Below are positions 51,464-60,551 of a DNA stretch of 64,000 nucleotides, piece after piece. This DNA is from Bacillota bacterium (GTDB lineage Bacteria > Bacillota > Clostridia > Tissierellales > Sedimentibacteraceae). The notes beneath the pieces are model-generated. The model was given only the letters and a program-made list of their open reading frames with translations, searched no databases and had not been told where the DNA came from. Position numbers and translations under genes: made by a program. How positions within the stretch are numbered: position 1 is the first letter of the stretch; each line of letters opens with the position of its first letter. The DNA lies in assembly GCA_023386345.1 (NCBI GenBank), contig JAEWJT010000015.1:62001-126000 (forward strand), written 5' to 3'.

Positions 51464-52282
51464 CTATTTTAGCAATTTATCTATTTTCAAGTCACTTAAG
51501 TTTATGTTTGGAACTCCTAGCTTTCTTGCTGGTATAAACTCTCCGTGGCAGTCCGAGCCACCTGAAATCATTAGATTGTTTTTGTTGCAGAACTCTTTGT
51601 AGTATTCTGATTGTTTCTCATCATTATATGGTGTTATGCACTCTATCCCATCAATTCCATGTTCTAACCACATTTTTAGTTCTTCCGTCGGCATAACAGT
51701 TTGTCTGTAATGGTATGACGGATGTGCTAAAAATATATATCCTCCACTTTTCTTGCAAGTTTTTATTACTTCCTCTGGTGTTTTAAATGTTATTGTCAAT
51801 CCTGATTTTTTTATATCTTCAAAATGTTCTGCCATATCCTTGTGAATTTTTTTATCTATCAAATAATTCGAAGATTTCCAACCACCTCTCTTGCGGTCTT
51901 CCTTGTATTCTAAGAAATCTTTAAATGTAATACTTTCATGTAATTTTGACATATAATGTATAAATTTATCGTTATAATCAAGACGCAAATATTTAGTCCA
52001 ATCTAAAAATTCAATTAACTCTTTATTTTTACTGTCATAATTGTACATTGTAAGATGATATTCTTTATCATTATAAGTCGTTGTAAGCTCTACACCTTTT
52101 ATAAATACAAAATCATCTGATGGTTTTAATATACTTGACATTGCTTCAGAATTTTCAATATCATCATGATCTGTTACAGAAAATATCTTTATTTTATTTT
52201 CTTTAAGTTTATCTTTAAGCTCATAAACATCCCATGTTCCGTCTGAAACATTAGTGTGCATATGCAAATCTGTTTTTAACAT
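51464..52282 (-). CDS. PHP domain metal-dependent phosphoesterase
   Basis: The 272-residue protein starts with the PHP motif I TDLHMHTNVSDG and motif II FSVTDHDDIENS. IFLAHPSYHY lies near 180 and SGGSDCHGEF near 240, giving a full set of His/Asp metal ligands. PHP proteins of this size hydrolyse phosphoesters such as nucleotides or short RNA; the exact substrate is unclear. It is a single gene with AAAGGAGG upstream, after the asparaginase terminator. Confidence 0.8.
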   Translation of the reverse strand: MLKTDLHMHTNVSDGTWDVYELKDKLKENKIKIFSVTDHDDIENSEAMSSILKPSDDFVFIKGVELTTTYNDKEYHLTMYNYDSKNKELIEFLDWTKYLRLDYNDKFIHYMSKLHESITFKDFLEYKEDRKRGGWKSSNYLIDKKIHKDMAEHFEDIKKSGLTITFKTPEEVIKTCKKSGGYIFLAHPSYHYRQTVMPTEELKMWLEHGIDGIECITPYNDEKQSEYYKEFCNKNNLMISGGSDCHGEFIPARKLGVPNINLSDLKIDKLLK

Positions 52283-52322
52283 AGTATTTTAGCTACCTCC
52301 TTTGTGCTGTTTTATTTGAGAA

Positions 52323-52365
52323 ATAATGTCATAGCTCCAAATAAAAATTGAAACTATGACATTAT
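52323..52365 (-). terminator. Asparaginase gene terminator
   Basis: ATAATGTCATAG (52323-52334) pairs perfectly with CTATGACATTAT (52354-52365), about 33 bases after the ansA stop. TTCTC follows on the minus strand. Confidence 0.6.
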
Positions 52366-52397
52366 CTATGTACTATTATATAACTAAGGACTTAGCA

Positions 52398-53396
52398 TTA
52401 AGATATAAGAATATCATTATTAATTTTTGTATAAAACATCTCTTTTACTTCATCAAAGTTCTTTGTTTGTGCTAAAATCCACATAAGCTTTGTGACTGCT
52501 GCTTCAACAGTCATGTCATAGGCTTGAAGTACAGAATAGTTTTTCAGTGCCTTCATTCCAACCTCATATATTCCCATATCGCTGCCTTCTAAAGCAACCT
52601 GTGTTGTAATAATAACTATCTTACCTTTACTTGTGAGATTTCCTAACTTACTCAAAAAATCTCTTTTATCATTAAATGGAATTCCTCCAACACCATAGCT
52701 TTCTATAACTATACCTTCGTATTTTTCACCTATATAATCAAGAACATCCGGCTCCATACCAGGCACAAGCTTTAGTAAAAATATACTTGGATAAACTTCC
52801 TCGTAGTATTTAATCTCTTCTTTAGTATTTTCAGGCTTAGTAAATCTTGTAATTTTATAATTATCTATATATGCCGCATACGGAAAATTGACACTTTCAA
52901 ATGCGCTATAGCTTTTAGTACGATATTTTCTTGCTCTTGTTCCTATTATAGCTTTTCCATCAAATACAATAAATATTCCCTTTACATTATTCTCAACTGC
53001 ATATCTAAAGCTATCAACTAAATTCTTTTTAGCATCTGTTACCACATCTTGCATAGGCTGTTGTGAGCCTGTTATAATAATAGGTTTATCTATATTCTGC
53101 ATAAGATATGACAATGCGGCTGATGTATATGCCATTGTATCCGTTCCGTGAGTCATTACAAATCCGTCATATTTGTGATAATTCTCCTTTATCGTGTTTA
53201 CCATCAAGCTCCAATGCTCTGGCTGAATATTAGTGCTATCAATATTTAAAATCTGAATTGTATCTACATCACACAGCTCATTTATCTCCGGAACATATGA
53301 CAATAGCTCCTCAGATGTCATCGCTGGCGTTAAACCATCCGGGCTATTTTTTGAAGCAATTGTTCCACCTGTTGTAATCAGTAATATTTTTTTCAT
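52398..53396 (-). CDS. ansA: L-asparaginase, cytoplasmic type I
   Basis: The enzyme of about 332 residues hydrolyses asparagine to aspartate and ammonia. The first catalytic Thr is in LLITTGGTIASK (near residue 8-14), and the second lies in FVMTHGTDTMAYTSAALSYL near 80-99 with the conserved Asp and Lys downstream. No signal peptide, so cytoplasmic. An in-frame ATG six codons upstream overlaps the ribosome site GGAGGAG; the ATG at 53396 has proper spacing and is preferred. Confidence 0.92.
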   Translation of the reverse strand: MKKILLITTGGTIASKNSPDGLTPAMTSEELLSYVPEINELCDVDTIQILNIDSTNIQPEHWSLMVNTIKENYHKYDGFVMTHGTDTMAYTSAALSYLMQNIDKPIIITGSQQPMQDVVTDAKKNLVDSFRYAVENNVKGIFIVFDGKAIIGTRARKYRTKSYSAFESVNFPYAAYIDNYKITRFTKPENTKEEIKYYEEVYPSIFLLKLVPGMEPDVLDYIGEKYEGIVIESYGVGGIPFNDKRDFLSKLGNLTSKGKIVIITTQVALEGSDMGIYEVGMKALKNYSVLQAYDMTVEAAVTKLMWILAQTKNFDEVKEMFYTKINNDILIS

Positions 53397-53504
53397 TTTC
53401 TCCTCCAAAATCAAATCATAAAATCCGATTTACAATGAAGCTAAACTATAAGCTCATTATAATCTATAATCACAATTAAATGTTAATTCATTATTAATTT
53501 ATCG

Positions 53505-54443
53505 TTAATTTTTAATTATTTTCTTAAAATCCTCAGGCAACTCAGCCTTTATATTTATACGTTTTTTCGTTATAGGGTGAGTAAAGCTCATTTCACTACA
53601 ATGCAGTGCTTGTCTATTAATTAAATTGCTTTCTCTATTATATAAGCTATCTCCTATTATCGGATGTCTAATATGCTTTAAGTGAACTCTGATTTGGTGA
53701 GTTCTTCCTGTTTCAAGCTTTAATCTTAAAAGAGTCATATCATCAAATCTGTCTATAACTTCATAATGTGTTATGCTCTCTTTTCCAGACGGATCAACCG
53801 TTCGCATAATATCCTCATCATTAAGTCTTGTTATAGGGGCATCAATAGTTCCTTTATCCTGAATTATCGTGCCTTCTGATATCGCATAGTAATACTTTTC
53901 AACAGTATTTTCCTTCATCTGCTTGGATAATTCGTTGTGAATAAAGGAATTTTTTGCAATTATCACTATTCCGGAGGTATTCATATCAAGCCTGTTCACA
54001 AGACGGATTTTACTCCTTATATTGTGAGAATCAAAATAAAATCTCACTCCATTTGCAAGCGTATCATAAAAATGAGATTTAGTAGGGTGCACAACCATAA
54101 ATGGTGGTTTATCCACTATAAGCATACTCTCATCTTCATATAATATTTTTAACGGCATTTCTATAGGATCGTACTCGTCTTCTTTTTCATCTTCAAAATA
54201 AACAGTCAAAATATCGTCTATGTACACTCTCTTTTTAAGCTTCACAGGCTTTTCATTCAGAAGTATTTTTCCACTTTCTTCTAGCTTGACGCAAAGCCTT
54301 CTAGAAAAATTTAGCTCGCCAAGTAAAATTTCCTTTACACTTTTATCATTTTCTTGTATTGTATAGTTAAAGCAATTATTATTGCTTTGACAATTTTCAT
54401 GCGGCTCACGAAGTGAGACCTTATCTATATCATTATTACTCAT
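53505..54443 (-). CDS. RluA family RNA pseudouridine synthase
   Basis: The 312-residue protein has an N-terminal S4-like RNA-binding part (FSRRLCVKLEESGKILLNEK, about 48-67) and the catalytic domain with LVNRLDMNTSGIVIIAKN, where the Asp of RLD is the nucleophile. ETGRTHQIRVHLKHI near 243 is also conserved. It isomerises uridines in rRNA or tRNA. The first 30 residues are a poorly conserved polar tail partly encoded by a short palindrome (see repeat). AGGAG precedes the ATG. Confidence 0.9.
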   Translation of the reverse strand: MSNNDIDKVSLREPHENCQSNNNCFNYTIQENDKSVKEILLGELNFSRRLCVKLEESGKILLNEKPVKLKKRVYIDDILTVYFEDEKEDEYDPIEMPLKILYEDESMLIVDKPPFMVVHPTKSHFYDTLANGVRFYFDSHNIRSKIRLVNRLDMNTSGIVIIAKNSFIHNELSKQMKENTVEKYYYAISEGTIIQDKGTIDAPITRLNDEDIMRTVDPSGKESITHYEVIDRFDDMTLLRLKLETGRTHQIRVHLKHIRHPIIGDSLYNRESNLINRQALHCSEMSFTHPITKKRINIKAELPEDFKKIIKN

Positions 54444-54528
54444 TAAATTGCTCCTAAAATATAAAACTTAAAGAGTGTCACGAAGTGTGATACTTTTGTA
54501 TTAACGTAGTGATACTATGATATAATAT
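54404..54528. repeat. Short palindromic TCACGAAGTGA motifs around the rluA/nadK divergent region
   Basis: CTCACGAAGTGAG occurs inside the first codons of the pseudouridine synthase gene (about 54405-54417), a variant GTCACGAAGTGTGATAC lies at about 54477-54493, and AACGTAGTGATAC follows near 54503-54515. The last two share a GTGATAC ending. They may be copies of a small hairpin element or regulator sites. Confidence 0.4.
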
Positions 54529-54579
54529 AATATAAAAACAGCTTAATGTAAAGTAATATTTAGTAAAAAGGAGTCTTCT

Positions 54580-55380
54580 ATGGAAAGAATAATAAATTGT
54601 TTACCTAATTTAGAAAGCTATTCGAGAACTATTACCGATAATTTAATAAAAATATTAAAAAATGAAGGTTTTACTCCTTATGAGGGCTTTAATGAAAATG
54701 CAGAGCTTAACATTAGTATTGGTGGAGACGGAGCATTTTTGCATGCAGTTAGAACGAGCAAATTTTCGCATATACCTTTTATAGGAATAAACACAGGAAC
54801 TCTTGGCTTTTTTCCTGAGATTACTCCTGATAATATGGAAAATTTTATCGAACAGTACAAGAGTGCAAATTATAGAATTAATGAAATAAATATAATCGAA
54901 TGTGTAGTGCATGGTAAAAATTCTGTCTTTAAAACTTATGCTGTGAACGATATAGCAATAAAAAGGCATGATATGAAAACTGCACATCTCAGAATGTATT
55001 TTAATGATAACTATTTGCAGACGATAAGCGGTGACGGTATTATAATCTCATCTCCTCTTGGAAGCTCTGCATACAACTATTCAGCAGGGGGATCATTGGT
55101 ATATCCCTCGCTTAAAACGCTTCAGATAATGCCGCTAGCACCCCTTATTTCCAATGCTTATAGGTGCCTAAGCAGCAGCTTAATAGTGCCGCCAGAATTT
55201 GAAGTGAAAATAATTCCAGAGAGTACAGATGATTATGCTCTGACATTGGTCGTTGATGGTATTTGTTATGAATTTGAGCATATAGATTCAGTAATTTTTT
55301 TCACATCCGCAAAAACAATAAACCAGCTCACAATAGGCGAGTTTAATTATTGGAATGTTATTAAGGATAAGCTTTTATAA
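54580..55380 (+). CDS. nadK: NAD kinase
   Basis: The 266-residue enzyme makes NADP from NAD. It has the GGDG motif (residues 48-51) in NISIGGDGAFLHAV, TGTLGFFPEI near 74, an NDIAIKR metal/substrate motif near 128, and SGDGIIISSPLGSSAYNYSA near 150. Length fits the short bacterial form. Plus-strand gene divergent from rluA, with AAAAGGAG before the ATG and a strong terminator behind. Confidence 0.93.
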   Translation: MERIINCLPNLESYSRTITDNLIKILKNEGFTPYEGFNENAELNISIGGDGAFLHAVRTSKFSHIPFIGINTGTLGFFPEITPDNMENFIEQYKSANYRINEINIIECVVHGKNSVFKTYAVNDIAIKRHDMKTAHLRMYFNDNYLQTISGDGIIISSPLGSSAYNYSAGGSLVYPSLKTLQIMPLAPLISNAYRCLSSSLIVPPEFEVKIIPESTDDYALTLVVDGICYEFEHIDSVIFFTSAKTINQLTIGEFNYWNVIKDKLL

Positions 55381-55411
55381 AAAATGAAATGAGTTTAGCT
55401 CTATAGATAAT

Positions 55412-55452
55412 AAAAAAGACAGCAAAAATATAAATATTTCGCTGTCTTTTTT
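55412..55452. terminator. Bidirectional terminator between nadK and degV genes
   Basis: AAAAAAGACAGC (55412-55423) pairs with GCTGTCTTTTTT (55441-55452), between convergent genes. Confidence 0.9.
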
Positions 55453-55470
55453 TAAAAATTATTAGAAGGA

Positions 55471-56310
55471 TTAGTCCTCGATGAAAGCAATTGCTAGTGC
55501 ATTTGGTCCTACGTGCGTTCCTATAACAGGCCCAATTTCACCAATAAATACGTCCTTTGCATTATATTTTTCTATAAGCAATTTTTTTAATTCTATAGCT
55601 GTTTCTTCATTTACTGAATAATATACTGCCACTGTCTTGTTTTGAGGTTTTACATTATTAGCTATAAAATCATCCAACCATTTAAAAACCTTAACTTTTC
55701 CTCTTACCTTATCTATTGATTCTATCTTGCCAGTTTTTACTTTTATAATAGGCTTTATATTTAATATAGTTCCTACTACTGCTGCTCCTTTTGAAAGTCT
55801 TCCGCCCTTTTCAAGGTATTTGAGGGTATCTACTCCAGCATATATCGATATTTTCGATTTTATCTCTTCAAGCTTTTTAAATATTTCGCCTGCACTCAAG
55901 CCTTCTTTGGCTAGCTTAGCAGCTTCTAAAACCAGTATACAATGTCCTAAGCAAGCAGATCCTGAGTCAACTAAATAAATTTTATCACTGCCTATCATTT
56001 CCTTAGCTATTATAGATGAGCCATATGTTCCGCTAAATTTTGAGCTTATGAATATTGCAATTACTTCATTTTCTTTTGCTAGTTCCTTTTCAAATGCTTC
56101 TACTAAAATTCCCGGTGAAGCCTGTGAGGTTGTCGGTAGTTTATCAACCTTTGCAAGCTTATCAAAAAATTCGACAGATGAAATTTCAATCTTATCCAAA
56201 TAAGATTTGTCTTCGAAATTTACGGTTAGAGGAACTATTTCTATTCCGTATTTTTCTACTAAATCTACTGGAATATCAGCTGTAGAGTCTGTGATTATTT
56301 TTATTGCCAT
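55471..56310 (-). CDS. DegV family fatty acid-binding protein
   Basis: The protein of about 279 residues begins with IKIITDSTADIPVDLVEKYG and has LPTTSQASPG near 65-74, SSKFSGTYGS near 95 and VDSGSACLGHC, all standard DegV marks. DegV proteins bind fatty acids and, as FakB, hand them to the kinase FakA. No FakA lies adjacent. The start at 56310 is preferred because AGGTG precedes it; the in-frame codons upstream encode a Cys-rich stretch unlike the family. Confidence 0.88.
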   Translation of the reverse strand: MAIKIITDSTADIPVDLVEKYGIEIVPLTVNFEDKSYLDKIEISSVEFFDKLAKVDKLPTTSQASPGILVEAFEKELAKENEVIAIFISSKFSGTYGSSIIAKEMIGSDKIYLVDSGSACLGHCILVLEAAKLAKEGLSAGEIFKKLEEIKSKISIYAGVDTLKYLEKGGRLSKGAAVVGTILNIKPIIKVKTGKIESIDKVRGKVKVFKWLDDFIANNVKPQNKTVAVYYSVNEETAIELKKLLIEKYNAKDVFIGEIGPVIGTHVGPNALAIAFIED

Positions 56311-56492
56311 ATAAATACACCTGCACCGATTACACAATAAGCCATAAAAAATTTGTCCATAGACTCGGCGCTTATCCTTTCATTATTTACCATTTACTTA
56401 CATGTCTCCTAAATTTCGATTTTCAAAATATTTGATTGTTAAAGTATTATTGCGAAAAATATTATATTATTTATAGAATTAATGTGATAAGC

Positions 56493-56933
56493 TTATTTTT
56501 TTCTACTCTTAAAATACTCGTCTATATCTGCTAAAACATCGATTAATAGCAATTGCTTCTCCTCGTTTAAATGTTCTATAGCACTAAAAACAAAATCATC
56601 ATGAAAATTTTCATGGAATTTGTATGCGTAAATACCTCTAGGACTTAATTTAATATACACAATTCTTCTGTCATCCTCTGAACGAGTCCTATATACATAT
56701 CCTTTTTTTACAAGATTATTAATTGCAGTAGTTAATGTTCCAGAGGTAATGTGTAAGTCCTTGGCAGTATCAGACATTGTTCTTTCTCTGTTTAAGCCTA
56801 TATTTTCAATAACGTGCATTTCGTTGATTGACAAGTCTGCATACTCACCACTACATACACAATCCTCCTCGATTTTCAAGACATTATTAAATAAGCTTTT
56901 TAAAATTTTATTAATTGATTTATGATTGCTCAT
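56493..56933 (-). CDS. MarR family regulator, probable FabT
   Basis: The 146-residue protein has a MarR winged helix: DLSINEMHVIENIG, then TMSDTAKDLHITSGTLTTAI (recognition region), and a basic wing RTRSEDDRRIVYIKLSPRG. FabT proteins repress fatty acid synthesis genes in Firmicutes. The assignment rests mainly on the operator in its own promoter, AATTTGATTATCAAAAT, which agrees with the published FabT consensus as I recall it. No fab genes follow here. The start at 56933 follows AAAAGGGG; an in-frame ATG upstream overlaps that region. Confidence 0.72.
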   Translation of the reverse strand: MSNHKSINKILKSLFNNVLKIEEDCVCSGEYADLSINEMHVIENIGLNRERTMSDTAKDLHITSGTLTTAINNLVKKGYVYRTRSEDDRRIVYIKLSPRGIYAYKFHENFHDDFVFSAIEHLNEEKQLLLIDVLADIDEYFKSRKK

Positions 56934-56956
56934 TTGTTCCCCTTTTACTATCAAAT

Positions 56957-56999
56957 ATTTTGATAATCAAATTATATCATTGTCAAAGTTATTTGTCAA
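56957..56999 (-). promoter_or_regulatory. Consensus promoter with FabT-type operator
   Basis: On the minus strand a perfect TTGACA (56999-56994), 17 bp, TATAAT (56976-56971). The palindrome TTTGAT-T-ATCAAA (56972-56958 region; full box 56957-56973) overlaps the -10 and start site, and an adjacent ATCAAAATATTTGAT extends it. This fits autorepression. Confidence 0.8.
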
Positions 57000-57090
57000 T
57001 AAATAATTTTTATTTACCATTTTTCTCTAATATGTTTTACACAAATTTATTAGGTAAAACATCAAGAAATACCTTTGCAAAACAAAACGA

Positions 57091-57142
57091 ATACACTGTA
57101 TATAGCTGCATTTATTAAGATATCAAACTATATACAGTGTAT
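57091..57142. terminator. 15-bp inverted repeat after the hydrolase gene
   Basis: ATACACTGTATATAG (57091-57105) pairs perfectly with CTATATACAGTGTAT (57128-57142). On the minus strand TCGTTTTGTTTTG follows. It lies 54 bases after the hydrolase stop codon. Confidence 0.6.
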
Positions 57143-57196
57143 AAAATTCATTTTAAAACAGTCTTTTTATAATCATTGGTGATATTGCTTTATAGC

Positions 57197-58033
57197 TTAA
57201 TTATTAACTTTATTATTAATCCAAGTCAATATATCATTTATAACAATATCTTTTTCAGCCTCGTTTAAAATCTCATGATATAAATCATCATATATTTTTA
57301 TTTGCTTATCCTTAGAAGAAATATTATTATAAAAGTTTTCTGAGGAATTATATCTTACTAGCTTATCCTCTTTACCGTGCAATATCAAGCAAGAATAATT
57401 GTATTCTTTCGCATTATTTTTTAAGTATGTCATTCCCTCTATGACAAATTGCTTAAAAAATCTCGCTGTTGCTTTATCATGCACTAAAGGGTCATTTCTG
57501 TATTTGTTTACGACATCTATATCCCTTGATATAAGTGCAGAAAGGTCATTTTTAATTCTCATTTTTGGAAACAAAGCATTGCATATGTTTATCACAGTTT
57601 TAAGGGCTGTATTTGCTTGAGGAGGTTCGTCTGTAGCTGCTCCTGAGAATATCTGTCCATATAATCTGTCTTTAAATTTTTCGCCATATATGGCAGTTAT
57701 AAAGCCACCCATACTGTGTCCGAACATAAACAGCGGAAGATTTGGAAATTCATCCTTTGCTTTTTGAACTATCAAGTCTGCGTCATTGATATAATCATTG
57801 TAGCTTTCAACATGAAGCATTAGACCTCCGCTTTTTCCATGACCTCGATTGTCAAATCTGTAACATGCAATTTGATTTTCATTTAACTTTTGGACAAAAT
57901 ATTCATATCTTGCTAAATGCTCTGCAAAGCCATGAACTATAACTATCACAGCTACCGGATTATCCGGAATATCTTTTTTACAAAATATGTCAATACCATC
58001 TGACGTCTTAATAATACTTTCTTCTCTCATCAT
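57197..58033 (-). CDS. Alpha/beta hydrolase, lysophospholipase/monoacylglycerol lipase-like
   Basis: The protein of about 278 residues has an HGFAEHLARYEYFVQKL oxyanion region near 33, the nucleophile elbow GHSMGGF near 97, and a C-terminal Asp (HGKEDKLV) and His (YHEILNE) completing the triad. The YRFDNRGHGKSGG segment is typical of monoacylglycerol lipases and lysophospholipases. No signal peptide. The start is at one of two adjacent ATG codons; a GTG four codons upstream lies in the AAGGAAGG ribosome site. Confidence 0.85.
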   Translation of the reverse strand: MMREESIIKTSDGIDIFCKKDIPDNPVAVIVIVHGFAEHLARYEYFVQKLNENQIACYRFDNRGHGKSGGLMLHVESYNDYINDADLIVQKAKDEFPNLPLFMFGHSMGGFITAIYGEKFKDRLYGQIFSGAATDEPPQANTALKTVINICNALFPKMRIKNDLSALISRDIDVVNKYRNDPLVHDKATARFFKQFVIEGMTYLKNNAKEYNYSCLILHGKEDKLVRYNSSENFYNNISSKDKQIKIYDDLYHEILNEAEKDIVINDILTWINNKVNN

Positions 58034-58104
58034 TTTAACACGCACCCTTCCTTCAAAAACTAATTTTTTTCTTTTAATTATTATGCAGATATATATAAAT
58101 AATA

Positions 58105-59142
58105 TTAGTTACAATGGTATTTTCCTATCCATTTGCTTATCTCCTCAGCAGTTTTTTTTGCTGATATTTCTGCTTTGAATTTTGCTGCATATTCATACTC
58201 ATTTGCTTTGTTCATATACATTGGGTCGTAGTAATTTAGCATTAACTCTTTTGCGACTTCTTCAAAATTAGACTGTTCTAGCATAGCCAAAAGATAATCT
58301 ACCTTTTCATTTGATAGATATTTTCTCAATGATTCAAAGCTTTTTGCCGATTCTTTAATCCAGTTTTCATTTAAAATATAATCCTTTTTAAGACTTTTTG
58401 CTCTATAATCCAAATCTGCGTCTATAAATATGTGTAAGCCAGATTTCATACCTGAAAAAATATAATCTGGTATTACAACTTTGCCTATTTTCTTACTTTC
58501 TGCTTCTATAAATACATATCTCGAATTTGTTATATCTTTTAATTGTTCAAATATATTAGATTCAAAAGCTTTTTGAGAATTGCACTCACCTATTCCTATA
58601 CTCCCTAGCAAAGACCCTCTATGGTTTGCAGCACCCTCTAAATCTAAGACATTGTGTCCCAAGCTTTTAAGTTCCATCAATATATCTGTTTTGCCAACGC
58701 CAGTATTTCCATGCACTACAATGTACTTTATATTTTCATTTAGCTCTAGTAAGGCTTCAGAAATATATTTTCTATATCCTTTATAACCATCTATAAGTCT
58801 AAACAAATTAACTCCTATAGAGCTAAATATCGAAGCAAAGGCTGTACTTCTATATCCACCTCTTGCACAGTATACAACTAAATAAGGTTCTATTTTCTTT
58901 AGCTCCAATATTTCATCAAACATATTTAAAAGCTTAGGTGAAACAAATTCAATTCCAAATCGTCTTGCTTCATTTTTGCTAAGCTGCTTATACGCAGTTC
59001 CAACAATCTTTCTTTCCTCATCATTCAATATCGGAATATTTACCGCACCTGGTATTGCTCCCTCTTTAAATTCCTCCGGACTTCTAACATCTATAAAAAT
59101 ACATTTATTTTTTATTTCACTGTAATTTATTTCATTAAGCAT
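58105..59142 (-). CDS. mnmH: tRNA 2-selenouridine synthase
   Basis: The 345-residue protein (MnmH/SelU) joins an N-terminal rhodanese domain (IDVRSPEEFKEGAIPGAVNI) with catalytic Cys92 in YCARGGYRST to a P-loop domain with HGNTGVGKTD (144-153). It replaces sulfur by selenium in the wobble 2-thiouridine of tRNAs, through a geranylated intermediate, using selenophosphate. Its presence implies that the organism makes selenophosphate (selD elsewhere). The ribosome site is weak. It is followed 72 bases later by the hydrolase gene. Confidence 0.92.
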   Translation of the reverse strand: MLNEINYSEIKNKCIFIDVRSPEEFKEGAIPGAVNIPILNDEERKIVGTAYKQLSKNEARRFGIEFVSPKLLNMFDEILELKKIEPYLVVYCARGGYRSTAFASIFSSIGVNLFRLIDGYKGYRKYISEALLELNENIKYIVVHGNTGVGKTDILMELKSLGHNVLDLEGAANHRGSLLGSIGIGECNSQKAFESNIFEQLKDITNSRYVFIEAESKKIGKVVIPDYIFSGMKSGLHIFIDADLDYRAKSLKKDYILNENWIKESAKSFESLRKYLSNEKVDYLLAMLEQSNFEEVAKELMLNYYDPMYMNKANEYEYAAKFKAEISAKKTAEEISKWIGKYHCN

Positions 59143-59380
59143 TATTTGCCCTTAATTCTCCTGCATTTCAATCATTTATATAAGTATTTAGTACAAGAGC
59201 CCTTCTCAAAAGTATTTCAACATTGAAATTATACACCAATTTAATAATCAAGTAAATAAAAAATTAATAAGAAAACACAAAGATAAGCTTGAAAAAACAT
59301 TAATGGTAACTTGCATTATTGGTGATAACAAGAAGAATGATTTTATAGTTTATAACAATTTATATTATATTATTAAAAAA

Positions 59381-59423
59381 TATAGCAAACTAACAAAATA
59401 TTCTGTTTTGCTAGTTTGCTATA
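59381..59423 (-). terminator. Terminator of the extradiol dioxygenase-like gene
   Basis: TATAGCAAACTA (59381-59392) pairs with TAGTTTGCTATA (59412-59423), with CAAAA/TTTTG continuing the stem after one mismatch. On the minus strand six T follow. The 324-base gap 59143-59466 holds this and AT-rich DNA presumably with the mnmH promoter; no gene is seen. Confidence 0.85.
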
Positions 59424-59466
59424 TAGATAGTAGTTAATTTTTACTGAGCTCTATGGTACAGTTCAT

Positions 59467-60234
59467 TTATTCAAACAAATAGCTTGTCATGGATAAGGAG
59501 CCTAAAATACACTCATCATTAAACACGCTTACTTTTTCATCGCCTTCTAATGCTCCCAAAACATACAGCATAGGAGCATAGTGGTCAGATATAGGCACAG
59601 CATAATCTGCTGATTTTCCTGCTTTTTTATAATTAATTACATTATCATAGTTTTTATTTTTGATGTTTTCTATAACATAATTATCAAAATCTTCTGCCCA
59701 ATCATATCCCCCAGCCATCTGCCAATTTACCCTGCTTAGATTGTGGGTAATATTTCCGCTTCCGAAAATCAAGATGCCATCTTTACGGAGCTTGCTTAAT
59801 TCACGCCCTATGTTGTAATGTTCCTGCATGGAAGCATTTTTGTCAACGCTGAGCTGAATTACAGGAATATCTGCGTTTGGGTACATTCTGTGAAGCACAG
59901 ACCATGTGCCATGGTCATACCCCCACGAATTATCCGTTTCGACAGTACGACTTATAAGTTTAAGGGCTTTGTCTGCCAAATTCGGAGAGCCTTTGGCATT
60001 GTATATGACTTTATATAGTTCATCCGGAAACCCGTACATATCATATATAGTTTTAGGTGATTTCTCATCCATTATTTTTGTTCCTTTTGTGTACCAGTGA
60101 GCAGAAACAGACAATATAGCTTCCGGTCGAGGTATTCTTTCTGCAACAGCCTTCCATTGATCTACAAAGCTATTATCTTCAATAGCATTCATCGGAGAAC
60201 CGTGACCTATAAATAATGTCGGCATGTATTTCAT
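59467..60234 (-). CDS. LigB/YgiD-type extradiol dioxygenase family protein
   Basis: The 255-residue protein starts with MPTLFIGHGSPMNAIEDN and has AILSVSAHWYT near 40, the YDMYGFPDELY segment near 64, SWGYDHGTWSVLHRM near 103-117 and FGSGNITHNL near 158. The His ligands of class III extradiol dioxygenases are present. The family includes 4,5-DOPA dioxygenase YgiD; the physiological substrate in an anaerobe is unclear, and oxygen-dependent cleavage may not be its role. Single gene with AAAGGTAGG upstream. Confidence 0.85.
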   Translation of the reverse strand: MKYMPTLFIGHGSPMNAIEDNSFVDQWKAVAERIPRPEAILSVSAHWYTKGTKIMDEKSPKTIYDMYGFPDELYKVIYNAKGSPNLADKALKLISRTVETDNSWGYDHGTWSVLHRMYPNADIPVIQLSVDKNASMQEHYNIGRELSKLRKDGILIFGSGNITHNLSRVNWQMAGGYDWAEDFDNYVIENIKNKNYDNVINYKKAGKSADYAVPISDHYAPMLYVLGALEGDEKVSVFNDECILGSLSMTSYLFE

Positions 60235-60487
60235 ATCTATAACCTACCTTTCAATATAAATATAGTATTTTAATTTTAATGTTAATACTATACCCTCAAA
60301 ACTTATTTTAAATCATGCAATTAAGCTCTGTCAATTTTTTTGTCATTGAAATATATAAAATTTTATAACAACTGAACCTTTTAATTATATTCACAATCTT
60401 TATGTTTGAAGTTGATTTCAAAACGAACTAAACGAGACATATGTACATTGGTATGACTGCATAACTGATTATATATTGTAGATATGC

Positions 60488-60551
60488 AATATGCTCCCCT
60501 CAAAATAAACAGTTAAAATAAAAAACTGATTATTGCAAAGGGGAGCATATT
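60488..60551. terminator. 13-bp inverted repeat spanning the 3' end of the DNA glycosylase gene
   Basis: AATATGCTCCCCT (60488-60500) pairs perfectly with AGGGGAGCATATT (60539-60551). The right arm lies within the last codons of the glycosylase gene. A smaller CAGTT/AACTG stem sits in the loop. On the plus strand five T follow; on the minus strand there is no T-run, so its use is uncertain. Confidence 0.5.

Noticed and set aside
56493..56933. Head of a fatty acid synthesis operon
   Set aside because: The downstream gene on the same strand is degV; no fab genes follow, and the FabH/FabG-like genes lie far away in another block.
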